From: Dipteris shenzhenensis
Lineage: Eukaryota; Polypodiophyta; Polypodiopsida; Gleicheniales
Length of the DNA: 64,000 nt
Reading direction: 5' to 3' (one strand)
NCBI GenBank assembly: GCA_047967505.1
Contig: CM106538.1
A program made the translations under genes and the position numbers. Of the stretch, positions 45,214 through 57,298 are shown piece after piece (position 1 is the stretch's first letter; each line of letters starts with the position of its first letter). A model generated the notes under the pieces. That model did no database searches, was not told the DNA's origin, and was given only the letters and a program-made list of their open reading frames with translations.

Positions 45214-45660
45214 TGTGATGACATCTTGGCTTCTCCAATTTGACGACGCATATAAACCTTCGACCAAGGCTATTGGTGTGGGTGTGAAGCTCACTTCACC
45301 AAGGGGTGAGGTGTATTGTTATAGCAAGTCTACACCAACAAGTACTTGCAACCAAGCTGAGTACTTGACACTCATTTTTGGGCTACAAAAGGTGCAATAA
45401 CATCGCATCAAGCAACTTACTTGAGGTGCAAGGAGATTCTCGACTCATGTGTAAACAAGTTAGTGGAAGGTGGAAGGTGCGGAGCGAAGGCTTGGTTCCA
45501 TGACATCAACAAGCATTGGAACTTTGCCAACAATTTGAAGAGGTAAAAATTCAGCATATCCCTTGAGCTCAAAATATAGTTGCTGATTTCTTAGCACGTG
45601 AAGCTTGTACTTCAATCACGCATGAAGCGAGTGGAAGCACCGCCCAACCAAAGCCGCAAG
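45214..45660 (+). pseudogene. RNase H domain relic
   Basis: Frame one reads WLLQFDDAYKPSTKAIGVGV and AEYLTLIFGLQ. After a shift near 45405 it continues with LEVQGDSRLMCKQVSG and NIVADFLAREA. This is the plant RVT_3-type RNase H order of acidic motifs, here in the leader of Gypsy-1 upstream of gag. An adjacent CKECKGCGHHETKC (about 45690) is a zinc knuckle. It may be a captured or older element fragment. Confidence 0.7.
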
Positions 45661-45881
45661 CCACGAAGGAGGGTGATCATTTGTAAGGAATGCAAAGGTT
45701 GTGGTCATCATGAAACTAAGTGTTGGGCATATTTGATATGGGTTTACCGACTTCGAAAGATCATCAGAAAGGTCCTCAAGGACATTGCTCAAAAGAAGGA
45801 TGCCAGACCACAGTCCCCTTGAAGAAATAGCATGGTGATTACAAGAACCGGAAGAAGTTGAAGGTGATATGCAAGCTCTCC

Positions 45882-46259
45882 TATAGAATCTCGTGGGATA
45901 GAATAGATGCATCTTGGAAGAGGAGTGAGAGCACAAGATTAAAACAAAATGTAGTTCTCTATTATAGATTGTGAGAGAGGTGTCTCTCTATTATAGAAAG
46001 GGGGAGAAGGTAGCACCTTCCCTACATGAGTGGCAATCAGCCCCTACATCAGTGGGAATCAGTCCCTACATCAGTGGGACTAGCCTAAATCAAAGGAACC
46101 TCCCATGTGTGGGCCTTTGGCTTACATCATCACTTAGGTCACACACTAGACACATCATAGCACTTGATGTGCCTTTACAACACACAAAAACACACATGTG
46201 ACTCCCCTAGATGCACACATGCACCATAGAGCAAGCCCTTGATCACACTTATCCCAACA
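45882..46259 (-). repeat. N2 3' LTR
   Basis: Matches 47822-48199 with a modest number of substitutions. Ends ATCCCAACA. Next to the purine-rich complement of CCCTCCCTCAAGGG. Confidence 0.88.
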
Positions 46260-46570
46260 TACCCTCCCTCAAGGGTTTGCCTCTTGTAGTGTCAAGGATA
46301 CATCTAGTCTCATAGTTTCTCATGCCATCTCATGGTGGTCAAGGATAAATCTATGGCTGGGATCTCATGCTAGCAAGGGTTTCCAAGGGTGTGAGGTTCA
46401 CAAAAATGGGATAGACAAAACAAATATCACATGGCCTACATCATATGGTGACCAGAGGTTGATTTACAAAAGACAAAACATATGATATTCTTTTTGGAGT
46501 ACTACTCCAGGCAGAGAACCTCAAAATTTGACCAAGTGATGATAAACAAAAAATTCAAAAGACAAAGTGC

Positions 46571-47071
46571 TCAAAAAGCATATTCTTCAAAGTTAGATTC
46601 TTCATTTGCTGATGGAGTTCTTCCTTCAGCCAGATTTGCTTTGTTGTTGAAGTAGCCCTTCTTCATAAGAAATGCTTGATTCTCTTTGTTGTTCTTCATG
46701 GAATAACACATTCCCTTTTCCAATTGTAGGCAAAGGAACTTAATAAGCAAGATATATTTGAAGCATTTCCCTTGTGCACCAAATACTGTGAGATGATGAT
46801 CCCAAGCTTCATGTGAAGTTTCAAAGCCATCAATGTGGTGAATGTATGAGCCACTTAATCCCAAAGCAATGATAGCAAGGGCCTTCTTGTCTTTGATCAA
46901 CCAATTAGCTTCTTCTTTTGTAGACTTCTTTTCCTTTCCATTCACAACATTCCATATCTCCTTTTTCATAAGCAAAGACTTAGCTTTCGTTTGCCAAGTA
47001 TGGAAACTAGTTCCATTAAACTTCTCTACTTGCTTGGGCTTAGTCATGTTTATAGTCCAAGTACTCATCAA
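46571..47071 (-). CDS. N2 gag-like protein, 166 residues
   Basis: Copia-type gag: KFNGTSFHTWQTKAKSLLMKK near the start, ALGLSGSYIHHIDGFETSHEAWD in the middle (UBN2-like). There is no zinc knuckle. The end SNFEEYAF matches the N1 gag end TSFEDYAF. The frame is uninterrupted, so it may have been expressed recently, or could have lost its nucleic-acid-binding part and serve only in particle assembly. Internal M-rich spacing near the end suggests a small deletion. Confidence 0.65.
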   Translation of the reverse strand: MMSTWTINMTKPKQVEKFNGTSFHTWQTKAKSLLMKKEIWNVVNGKEKKSTKEEANWLIKDKKALAIIALGLSGSYIHHIDGFETSHEAWDHHLTVFGAQGKCFKYILLIKFLCLQLEKGMCYSMKNNKENQAFLMKKGYFNNKANLAEGRTPSANEESNFEEYAF

Positions 47072-47821
47072 AAGAGAATCACATAGTCATCATTCTAAAT
47101 GCAAATTATAAGGACACTTATGAGCTCCATGACTGAGTTCTACTACTCAAGTACAATCAAAGCAATGAAAGTTTGTAGTAAATAATGGAAGCCCCAAACT
47201 TATGGTGATTGCTCAACACCCTTTGACCAAAATATGCAGAATTCTGTCAACAGAGACCAGGGTAGATTGGAGGGTGCAATTCAAATAGATCATAGCTCTA
47301 TTCAAGGGGATTTTTATGCAGGAAGGAAGGCCTTATACCAGAGAAGGTCCTCCACCAAGGAAGCACGCAATGTTGCCCCAGGTCGCCATAGTTAAGCTTG
47401 GTAAAGTCGACTGGTCTTTTGTCTGTTGCACCTCCAAAACTTGACCAAATAGGCTCAGACTTCATCAGCAGCTTGCCTACAGTGTCGTCCAACTTGAGCT
47501 TAGAGCAATTTGCAAATGGGTAACCATAGAGGTGGCATTATGTGGTACATCGGTGAGTGAAGTTTGTGTCGGCATTGTGCGTATAGGTAACATCTCTCTA
47601 ATTGCTTGCAGCTGGAAGGTCATCCATACACGAGGAGTCTATAGCTCAACGGATTTGAACAATGGTCACGTATAATGGGAGAACTAAGCTCTCACAGATT
47701 TGGGGAAGAAAGAGGAAAATGGAGATGATGAGGAAGCTTTGACAAAACTAGTAGTTCATGCTAGAGAGAGCATCTAATGCTAGGCTAGGCTAGATCTAGA
47801 ACCTAAAGCTCTGATACCAAA

Positions 47822-48199
47822 TGTAGAATCCTGTGGGATAGAATAGATGCATCTTGGAAGAGGAGTGAGAGCACAAGATGAAACCAAAATGTAGTTCTCT
47901 ATTATAGATTGTGAGAGAGGTGTCTCTCTCTTATAGAAAGGGGGAGAAGGTAGCACCTTCCCTACATAAGTGGCAATTAGCCCCTACATCAGTGGGAATC
48001 AGTCCCTACATCAGTGGGACAAGCCTAAATCAAAGGAACCTCCCATGTGGGGGCCTTTGGCTTACATAATCACTTAGGTCACACACTAGACACATCATAG
48101 CACTTGATGTGCCTTTACAACACACACAAACACACATGTGACTCCCCTAGATGCACACATGCACCATAGAGCAAGCCCTTGATCACACTTATCCCAACA
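47822..48199 (-). repeat. N2 5' LTR
   Basis: TGTAGAATCC ... ATCCCAACA in plus orientation. Bounded on its left by the primer-binding site. Confidence 0.88.
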
Positions 48200-48514
48200 T
48201 CTACAACTGTTGACATTTGTCATGGCATTCTTGTTTGCCTTGATGAACAAGCTCATGTAGTGCCGTGTCTCTAACCCTTGCTTGTAAAGATGGATGCAAT
48301 ATCATGAGGGTTTGTCCTTTTAAGATTATCTACGAGCTATTCTATGCTGAAGATTCTTCGCGTGTAGTATTTCACAATACACCAGTCACACCCTACCCTG
48401 CCTATATGTGCTTTGTGGATGTATCTTCACCTGATATTCAGTTCAAGCTACCTCTTTCCATTGTTTGCCCATAAATAAGCCTCATTTTGTCTCTCTCTTT
48501 TCCATTTTCCAAGC

Positions 48515-51500
48515 ATGGCTGACATTCCCGTGTTCTGTGGATGGGTTGAAGAAAATCCAAATGAGTATCTTGTGGCCTTCAAGCGCAGTTGTGTTTCTCT
48601 CAACTTTCTTACAGAAGATAGATGGCTGTTGGTTCTTCCCACATTTCTAGAGGGTTTGTGGCTCAAGTGTGGTATGAGAAGTAGGCCGATGACATTCGCC
48701 AAAGCAGGCCAAGGTTGACAGCAGTGATGATTGAGTATTTTGACAAAGAAGAGGAGCAGGAGAATGTGTACCTGTAGGTGACAAACTTGAAGTAGTCAGA
48801 AGGTCAGATGGTGCATTGATATGTGGATCAAGTGGCCATGCTCCTAGACCCCGTTTACTTGCCACGTAGGAGGACAATGCCAGATTTTGAGCTTGAATGA
48901 ATCAGCATGTGATGGGCTACCTTGTAGTAGGAGCAAGTGATGAATTTTGCCTCAAGCTTAGATAGGTGAATTGAGAAACTATGGTGCTAGCACATGAGAT
49001 TGTTCAAAAGTTTGATAAAGTTCAGTCTGATCCCACTTCAAAGAAGACGATTGTCCCTTCGCAACCCCCTCAATTCTCACAACAACAACCTGGGGGGTCT
49101 ACTTTAGGGGCATACCCCCACCCCTCATCTGGGATGTATCCACCGCCTCCACCTCAAATGTTTGGTCCTCCGTTAGATGCTTACCCTCAACAAGGAGTAT
49201 ATCCTTAACCTCCGCCTAGAAGATTTCCCCAGCCTTGCCCACGAGCCCCCCTCCTTCCTACTCCCCCGGCCCCTCCTGCTAAAGAACCCGAAGTCAATGA
49301 CCTAGCCAAGGCCCTGAATGATCTTTGGCTTGAGATGGTGGGCATTAGAAATCAAGCCAATCACCCTCCAAGAGAACATGCCAATGTTTTGTGCTACGAG
49401 TGCCACCAGAAGGGTCATTATCACACGGAGTGTCCCAATATTCCAAGGGTGAATCTTATAAGTAAATCAGGCACTGAGGATTCTGAGTAGAGATCCTTGA
49501 CCTCGGGAAAAGAAGTCATACCACCTTGGACCCCTCTCCAAACCATGGACCCGAGCTGACCGCCCCAAGAAGAAGGTGTCCTTCTCAGAGCCCTCAGATG
49601 TTGAGATGGCAGAACCACCAATAGAGAAGACTAAAAGATCTCGTAGGAGTAAGTGGCCACCCTCGGATTTTTCCATCGGTCGGGGCAAGAGGACTATTTG
49701 GTCGTTCAGGACCGTGCTCATCAGTCTTTGAGCATCATGCTCCCTCAACTAATAGCATTAAGCCCTACGGTGAGACGTGAGCTGCAGCAAGGACTCTCAA
49801 CAAGGAGGAGTAAGAAAAGGGAAAGGTATGAGAGGTCTCTTCTATCTCTGAAGAAATTGATCGACACCCACATACAGTAGATGCCATCATAGATAATTGC
49901 CATGTCAAAAGTGTGTGTGTTGATGGGGGAGCTGCATGTAATATCATGGTGCCCCAAATCATGAAGAAATTGAATTTGAAATGCACAAGGTGTTCCTCCA
50001 CTCAAATCAAGGTAGTAGATGGTCGATGACTCACCACCCTGGGAGTCATTGAGGATTTGCCCATCACTCTCAACCGGTTGACCAGCACCATCAATTTCTA
50101 TGTAGTGGACATCGAAGACACAGGTAGGAGTTACCCAGCCATACTCGAGAGACCATGGTTGAGAAAGAGTGATGCAGTCAGCTATTGGAAGACAGGACAC
50201 ATGTCTTTTGGTGCTTCTAAGGAGAAGATCCTGGTGCAACCAGGTGCCACTGAACTAGAAGAAGAAGAGGAGTAAGACAGTGATACTCTCGCATCCTCGG
50301 TGTTTGAATCAATGGAAGAATCAGACAGGGGGGAGGAGTTCCTAGAGGAGGAAGTTTACATGATGGGGGTGTCTCCAACCCTGCCACCTGCAGAAAAGGT
50401 AACAACTAGTCCTCAACAACTTGAGTCTATGCTTTCCCCAGACCTCACTCCAAGTGAGAAAGACGAGTTCCTAGAAATGTTCAAAGATTTCCTTGACCTC
50501 TTCGCAACTAGCTATAGCCACCTTCGCCATGTGACTGCCATAGAGCACAAGATAGAGCTAAATCCTCTGATGCAAAGCCTGTGGCTCAGAAGTATCGGAG
50601 ATTAGGACCCCTACAAACCTATGCTTTGCACTCAGAGTTGTAGAAACATTTAGAAGTTGGGTTTATTGTTCCGGTTCACAAAAGAAACTAATTGCAACCA
50701 CCAAGAGGGACCATCATCCTCTTCCCTTTCAAGACCTCATTCTTGAGAAGGTAAGGGGTCATGAGATGTATACTTTCTGTGATGGTTACTTCGGGTTTTA
50801 TCAAATCAGAATTGTTGAGGAGGATGTGCTTAAAACCACATTTGCCACACCTTGGGGGACATTTGCATTCAAAGTAATGCCATTTGGCCTCACTAATGCT
50901 CCTGCTACCTTTCAAAGATTTATGCAGATGGTGTTTGCTCCTTATTTGGGGGTTTTCTTGGAGGTGTTTTTAGATGATTTATGTATACTCTCGGCACATA
51001 AGGAGCACGTCATGAAGGTTAGGTTGGCCTTCCAAAGGGTCAATGATGTGAATGGCAGCCTCAACCTCGATAAATGCACCATTGGAGCCACTCAAGGGAG
51101 GTTACTAGGACATATTGTCTCATCTGAGGGCGTCAAGCTTGACCCCGAGAAGGTAGAAGCTATCCTCAAGCTCTCCCCACCAACAACCAAACATCAGGTA
51201 TGCTCATTTGTCAATCTAGCAGGATACTATCATCACTTCATTCATCAATATGCTACTTTGATGCGACCCATGACTATGCTATTAAAAGATAAAGTTGATT
51301 TCTCTTGGGATGAGGATTGTGATCATGGGTTTGTACAAATCAAGAGTGATCTGGCTTCAAAACCCATTTTATGCAATCCTGATTGGTCAAAGACTTTCTA
51401 TATCAATCCTGGGTTTGGTGAGCACACTCTGGCGGGTATTCTTCTCCAGCAAGGGGAGGATCGGTTCATGTATCCCGTTCAATTTGCTTCTCGACAATTG

Positions 51501-53100
51501 CTCGAAATTGAACAACACTACTCTGAGGCTAACAAGCATGCTTTGTCTTTGGTGTTCTGCATTGAGAAATTTAAGCATTATGTGGCTGGAAAGTCCTTCA
51601 TCATAATCTGCAGCAATGGTCTTGCAAAGCAAGTTCTTCAATCACCAAATCCCATGGGCCAATTGGCAATTTTACAAGAATATGATTTTTCTTTCAAAAT
51701 TGTAAAAGGGGGTTGTTCCAACTTGAAGAATGCTTTGTTTGATTTAGAGGAGTGCCTAAATGTAACCCTTGTAGCGGCCATAGAAGTTGGGGATCCATGG
51801 TATGGTGGTATCTACAGGTTTCTGACTGCTTTCTCCTTCCCTCCAAAAAGTACTCGCTATGCGAGAAAGAAAATTCGTAGAGATAGTAGGGGCTACACTC
51901 TCTTTGATGGGGTGTCATACTGTCAAGGCCTGGATGGGGTACTAAGACGGGCCATTGATGCAAATGAAGTACCTAACGTATTGAAGCATTATCATGATGG
52001 ATTTTGTGGAGGCCACTATGCCGGTGACTATACAGCAAAGAAGATTTTACATGCTGGGTACTATTGGCCGACCTTGTTCAAGGATGTCACTATGTATTGC
52101 AAAACTTGTGAACCATGCCAATTCTTTGGTAGGAAGGATTTGCGTCCTGGGCAACATCACCCAGTGATGTCCATCCATCTGTTTCAGAAGTGGGGAATAG
52201 ATTTTGTTGGGCCCCTACCCATGACTGCTTACAAAAAGAAGTATCTTTTGGTAGCCACTCAGTATGTCACTAAGTGGGCTGAAGCTATCACCCTCCCCGC
52301 TGCAAATGGTAAGGTAGTTTCAAATTTCATATTTGAACGTATCTGCACAAGGTTTGGGACACCCATGAAAATAGTATCTAACCATGGGAGTCCATTCTTA
52401 AATGAAGCAGTGGAGTTGCTCATGGATCGCATGGGTATTGATCACCGCACTTCTAGCATCTATCATCCAGCATCCATGGGACAAATAGAGCAGACCAATG
52501 GCCTCCTTTGTAAATCCATGGGAAAAATGGCCACAAGGAATAGGAGCCAGTGGGATCAGAAGGTCACTGAAGCTGTGTGGGCTTACAACATCACTCATAA
52601 AACGTCTACAGGTCACACTCCTTTTGAGTTGGTGTATGGTACTGAGGCAGTTTTACCACTAGAGATAGAGATTTTGGCCTTGAGATTAGCACGCGAATAG
52701 AGGATGAGAGAAGATGAACATGTAGAGGCCAGGTTGGTACAACTTGAGAAGGTAGATGAAACCTGACGTCTTACACTACATCAAACAGAGATCCAAAAGA
52801 ATCGACAAAAGGCCCACTTGGATGCTAAAATTTGCAAGGGATGGGAAAGACACTTTGCTGAGGGGGATGTTGTGCTATGCTTTGATAATAGATTAGACCA
52901 CCAAATGGATAAGAAGTTCCTGCCACTGTGGACTCTGGTCCATACAAAGTCATCAAGGAATGTAGCAATCGGTCTGTACAAGTTCAGGAGTTGCATGAGC
53001 CATATGGCAAGAAGGTGATCAACAAGCATTATCTCAAGCCCTTCTTTGTGCGTGATGGTCCCAGGCATAGAAATGTTGTGCTTTCCCTGCTTGGGGGGGG
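48515..53100 (+). pseudogene. Gypsy-1: Ty3/Gypsy gag-pol, decayed
   Basis: Gag starts MADIPVFCGWVEENPNEY. The zinc knuckle is CYECHQKGHYHTEC (about 49393). The protease site is VDGGAACNIM (about 49920) followed by ILERPWLRK. An intact 644-residue frame at 50766-52700 holds RT (VFLDDLC), RNase H and integrase (HHPVMSIHLF, WGIDFVGPLP, then SNHGSPF and GQIEQTNG). The second integrase Asp is Asn (SNHG instead of SDxG), so the integrase should be dead. A chromo-like tail follows in other frames to about 53040. Stops and frameshifts lie in gag and before RT (48716, 50030, 50273, 50605). It ends at purine tract GGGGGGGGAC before the 3' LTR. Confidence 0.9.
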
Positions 53101-53102
53101 AC

Positions 53103-53725
53103 TGTTATGGATAAATTTGACCAAACTAAAAGGCATAAATATGTGTGTGTGCTTGTATGTGTGGCAATAGTATAATAAAATATGGTGTGCATAAGGCCTA
53201 GGGTTGAGGTGGCAGGGCATGACCATGTGCCACCATTCCATGTAAGAGGACCCATAAGGTGTGTTGTACATAATCCATGGTAGTAATAATATAAAATGAT
53301 AGATATTATATTGGATTATTCCTTCCATGTAGGATAGGCCCATGTGGGGGGGGGTGTAGAAAGTCCAAGAATGCAAGTTAAATAATGGGAAAGTAGGATG
53401 AGGTGGCAAGATTCCTTGTGCCAACCCTCCACTTGTCCTCCTAGATGTTTGAATGTATTATAAAATTGGGAAGAGACCAAGGGAGTATCTTAGACTTGGG
53501 ATATGGGGGTTGATGTATGTGGAAAAATGAGGCAAAGGGTTGTCACACACAATTGAGAATGTGTAACTGCCTAGCCCACATGGGACACTCTTCCACACAC
53601 ACCATGCATGTGGGAGGATGCATTTATTGGGAGAGACCCCTTCTCTTGGCTATAAAAGGAGGGGGGTATTCCTGGATGGAACACGCTCATTCTTGTAAAG
53701 CCACCTAGCTAGTACTTCGATTTCT
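53103..53725 (+). repeat. Gypsy-1 3' LTR (3' end lost)
   Basis: Starts TGTTATGGATAAATTTG after the purine tract. Matches 42791-43529 apart from a deletion of about 115 bp. Ends abruptly at GATTTCT, where the Gypsy-2 coding region begins in mid-gene. Confidence 0.85.
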
Positions 53726-56700
53726 AGGGAAAGGCCAAGAGACTTGATATGAGCAGCAGACGGGAAATAGAAGAAGAACTAAAAGAAACAAGCATAAAAG
53801 AGGAGTCAGACAGTGAGACTACAGAAGAAAGTACTACATCTGAGGAGGAGGGGCAAGTATCATTTCTGTTGAGAAGATAAGGAGGAGAGTAAGCTTGAAG
53901 ATATGGATAACCTGATGCAACCCCCACCTTCCCAGACAGAGAGAGAAGAGATATTGCTATCCATGCTGAATTCCAGTCTAGAAGAAGTGGAGAAGGAGGA
54001 GTATATGAAAGTCATTCATCAGTATTCAAAGTTGTTTATTACCTCACATGAAGAGATCAGGGGTTTCAGATGTGAGCCAATGCACATTGAGTTGAAAGAG
54101 GGTAGCAGGCCTATTTTTCAAAAATTGAGGAGGACACATAGAGAGGTTTTGCCTATGCTGAGAGAGGAGTTAAATAAGTTGCTCAGGGCTGGGCTGATAT
54201 ATCCAATGGAGCACTTAGAGTGGTGCACTCTAGTGGTAATCATTCCTAAGCACATAGGAGGATGGAGAGTATGTATTGATTACAAACCTCTCAATGCGGT
54301 AACAAAAAGCAATCATTATCCTCTTCCTTTTATTGATGATATATTGGATAGAGTGGCAGGGTATGAGAAATACAGTGTGTGTGATGGATATTATGGATAC
54401 TTCCAAATTTCAATTGCAGAGGAGGATCAAATCAAAGCTACATTCATCACACCGTGGGGTTGCTTTTGTTATAGAGGAGTGCCACTTGGATTGAAGAATG
54501 CACCGGCCTGGTATTAGGAGAATACTGATGAAGTGCTAGCCCCTTTCATCCATAAATTTGTGAGAGCATTTTTGGATGATATATGTGTGTATAGTTCTAA
54601 GAGAGAGCATGCATGGAGGTTGGATCAAGTGTTCTACAGAATGGATGAAGTAGGAGGACAATTCAATCCATGGAAGTGTCATTTGGGATGCTCCAAAGTG
54701 AAGTTATTGGGACATATAGTATCTCAAAATGGCATTGAGCCTAATCTAGAGAAGGTGAAAGCCCTTATCTTGCTCCTAGATCCCTCTACATCTAAACAGT
54801 TGCAGACTTTTATGCAGAAAGTGAAGTACATGATAAGATTTATACATTTAGTCTCTCAGTTGTTGTATCCTTTACAACAAGCTATGAAGGAAGAACCTCT
54901 GCAATGGAGTGAGGATTGTGAAGCAGTGTTCAATAGAGTGAAGGAAGTGTTGGAGAAATTGCTTGTGTGAAAGCTCCAAATTTCTCTCAAACCTTTTATG
55001 TAAGCCCTTCATTTGGACTAGATGTTGTGGGAGCCATCTTATTGAAGAAAGGGGAGGAGTCCTGTTATATGAGGCCTGTGTATTATGCTAGTAGAGTTAA
55101 GATAGAAGCATAGAGGAGATATACAGAGGTAGAGCTGATTCGGTTAAGCTTGGTGTATGCTTGTAGGAAGTTCAGGGCATATCTTATCTCAAAACCATTT
55201 GTGGTTTTGACTTGCTACTCTTTATTGCTCAGCTTATCAATACTTCAACACTTTCTCGAAGCATGATGAAGTGGTTGGTTGAGCTACAAAATATACTTTC
55301 TCATTTCTGGTGGAGAGCACTTCTAGAGCCACACTGGCAGATCTGTTAACATACAAAGAGGGTCCCATTTTGGTGAAGGAAGTGGAGAAGAAGATAGATA
55401 AAGAGGAGCAAGCTATCATTCCAGGAGCATCTATCTTGCATTTTGATGGCTCATACATGAAGAGTTTACATCAAGCTAATGGAGGCTATGTGATAACTGA
55501 TTCAGAGAGCAAGCTGATTCAGAAGGAGGGAGTTCATCTGGAAGCTAGAAGCAATAATGAGGTAGAGTATGCAACATTATACGAGGGGTTACTGGCTACA
55601 CTTAAGTTGAAGATTCAAAAGATAATGATCAAGGGAGATTCTCTACTAGTTGTAAAGCAGGTCCTAGGAAGTTGGCAAGCAAGAAACCTGAGGTTGAGAG
55701 GGTATCTAGCCAAAGTGATAAGGTTGCTTCAACAATTTACAGCATGTAATATCCAGCATGCGCGAAGGGAGGATAATACAATGAATTGGCTCAGGAGATG
55801 AGTGATCAAGATCCAGTGATAGCAAGGCTTGAAGATCCATTGTACAGAGGGAGAGAATTCTCGGCTGAGATAGTGGATTTCTTACTTACTGGGCCATCTA
55901 CCTCAGGAGCTTAAGAAGAGCCAGAAATATCACTTCATACAAAAGAGAAGATAGTTTATGATGATTGATGATGAGCTTTACATGAGAGGGGCTGATCAGA
56001 TTTTGAGGAGAGTGCCTTGGAGAGAAGAGATATATCATATACTATCGTCCAGGAGCTTGTGGAGGACACTATGCTTTTAAGATTACACTATAGAAAATAC
56101 TTATGGAGGGTTATGTGTGGCCTTCAATATAGAAGGATGTGCACTACTGGTGTAGATCCTGCCATGAATGTCAGAGGATGGGAAAAAGAATGCTTACAAT
56201 GGAGCTAAGAAATATTATGCTGGTTTATGATATTTTTGAGAGATGGGGGATAGATGCAGTTGGTCCTCTACCCAGAACTGCCAGAGGGAAATGTTATATG
56301 TTGACCGCAGATGTTGACCGCAGTGGAGTACTTATCAAAATGGGCAGAGGTGAAGGTAGTAAAAAAAGTGGACAGCAAAGGGGTTGCTGATTTCATACAT
56401 GAACACATATGCTACAGATTTGGAATTCCCATGGAGATACTTTCAGACAGTGGTCCTGGATTCAGAGGAGAAGTGATGGATTACTTGTGCAATAAGCTGA
56501 ATATAAATCATAAGCACATCACCCCATACTACCCTCAGTGCAATAAGTTGAATGAGAAATTTAATGGAAATTTTAAATTGATGATGACTAAGATGACAGG
56601 AAACCACACAAAGAACTGGGATTTGGAGATGAATCAAGTTCTGTGGACATACAGGGTAGCGGTGAAGCGTAGCACTCAATTCTCTCCATTTCATTTGGTA

Positions 56701-57298
56701 TATGGGAAAGAAGCAATTCTACCATTGGATGTGGAGATATCAGCTTTGAAATTTTTGGTTGAAGAAGGATATGAGCATGTAGAAAGTTACAAGGAGAGAT
56801 TACTGGCACTGCAGGGTGATGCAGTTAGACAGGGATTTGGCTTTTGAGCATTATGCCAGAGTATAAATGCGGAGGCAAGAATTGAAAAATGCAAAAATCA
56901 AGAAAAAAGGAACTGAAGATGGAGACTTGTTTCTCAGATATAACAGCAAACTGGATAGCACTTTTCATACTGCTTTTCAGACCAAGTGGAAAGTTCCATA
57001 TAGAGAGGAAAAGCAATTTGAAAATGGAACTTATCAATTGACTAATCCTCGACTAATCTAGATGGTAAAAAAACATAAAAAAAGTGTCAATGGTGTTCTG
57101 TTGAAGAAATACTTTGCATGGTTAATGGTAGCGCTGAAAGAGGAGGATCATGAAGATGATGAGTTGCGGCAAAACCCATGGAAGTCAGTGCAAAGTGAAG
57201 AAGAAGAAAATTTGGATCTTTCATCTCTTTTTGGCTCACTGCTATTGGACATGAATGTCATAGTAGAAGAAGGGGTTGCTAAAGATGTGTGGACATAA
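53726..57298 (+). pseudogene. Gypsy-2: Ty3/Gypsy pol, 5' part missing
   Basis: Opens in the C-terminal part of the protease region (KRLDMSSR, equivalent to KKLNFDMVSR of Gypsy-3 near 63630), so gag and the protease core are gone. RT: PMHIELKEG, WRVCIDYKPLN, YSVCDGYYGY, then AFLDDICVYS (about 54570). RNase H: LHFDGSYMK and GDSLLVVKQVLG (55440-55660). Integrase: ERWGIDAVGPLP (about 56240), ILSDSGPGF and NEKFNG (56430-56570) keep their acidic residues. It ends with a basic/acidic tail at 57298. Stops and shifts near 54517, 54970, 55240, 55801 and 56330. Confidence 0.88.

Larger units (their letters stand above)
45882..48199 (-). mobile_element. N2: non-autonomous LTR retroelement
   Basis: 2318 bp with two 378-bp LTRs (45882-46259 and 47822-48199). 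TGGTATCAGAGCT on the minus strand (about 47806-47818) is the primer-binding site. A purine tract lies next to 46260. The flanks TCTCC and TCTAC are a target duplication with one mismatch. The left LTR's TG is mutated to TA. It contains only a gag frame. The 150 bases inside the 3' end closely resemble those of N1 although the LTRs do not. Confidence 0.9.

Noticed and set aside
53029-53424. 131-residue minus-strand frame
   Set aside because: Antisense reading of the Gypsy-1 3' LTR; its counterpart occurs in the 5' LTR.
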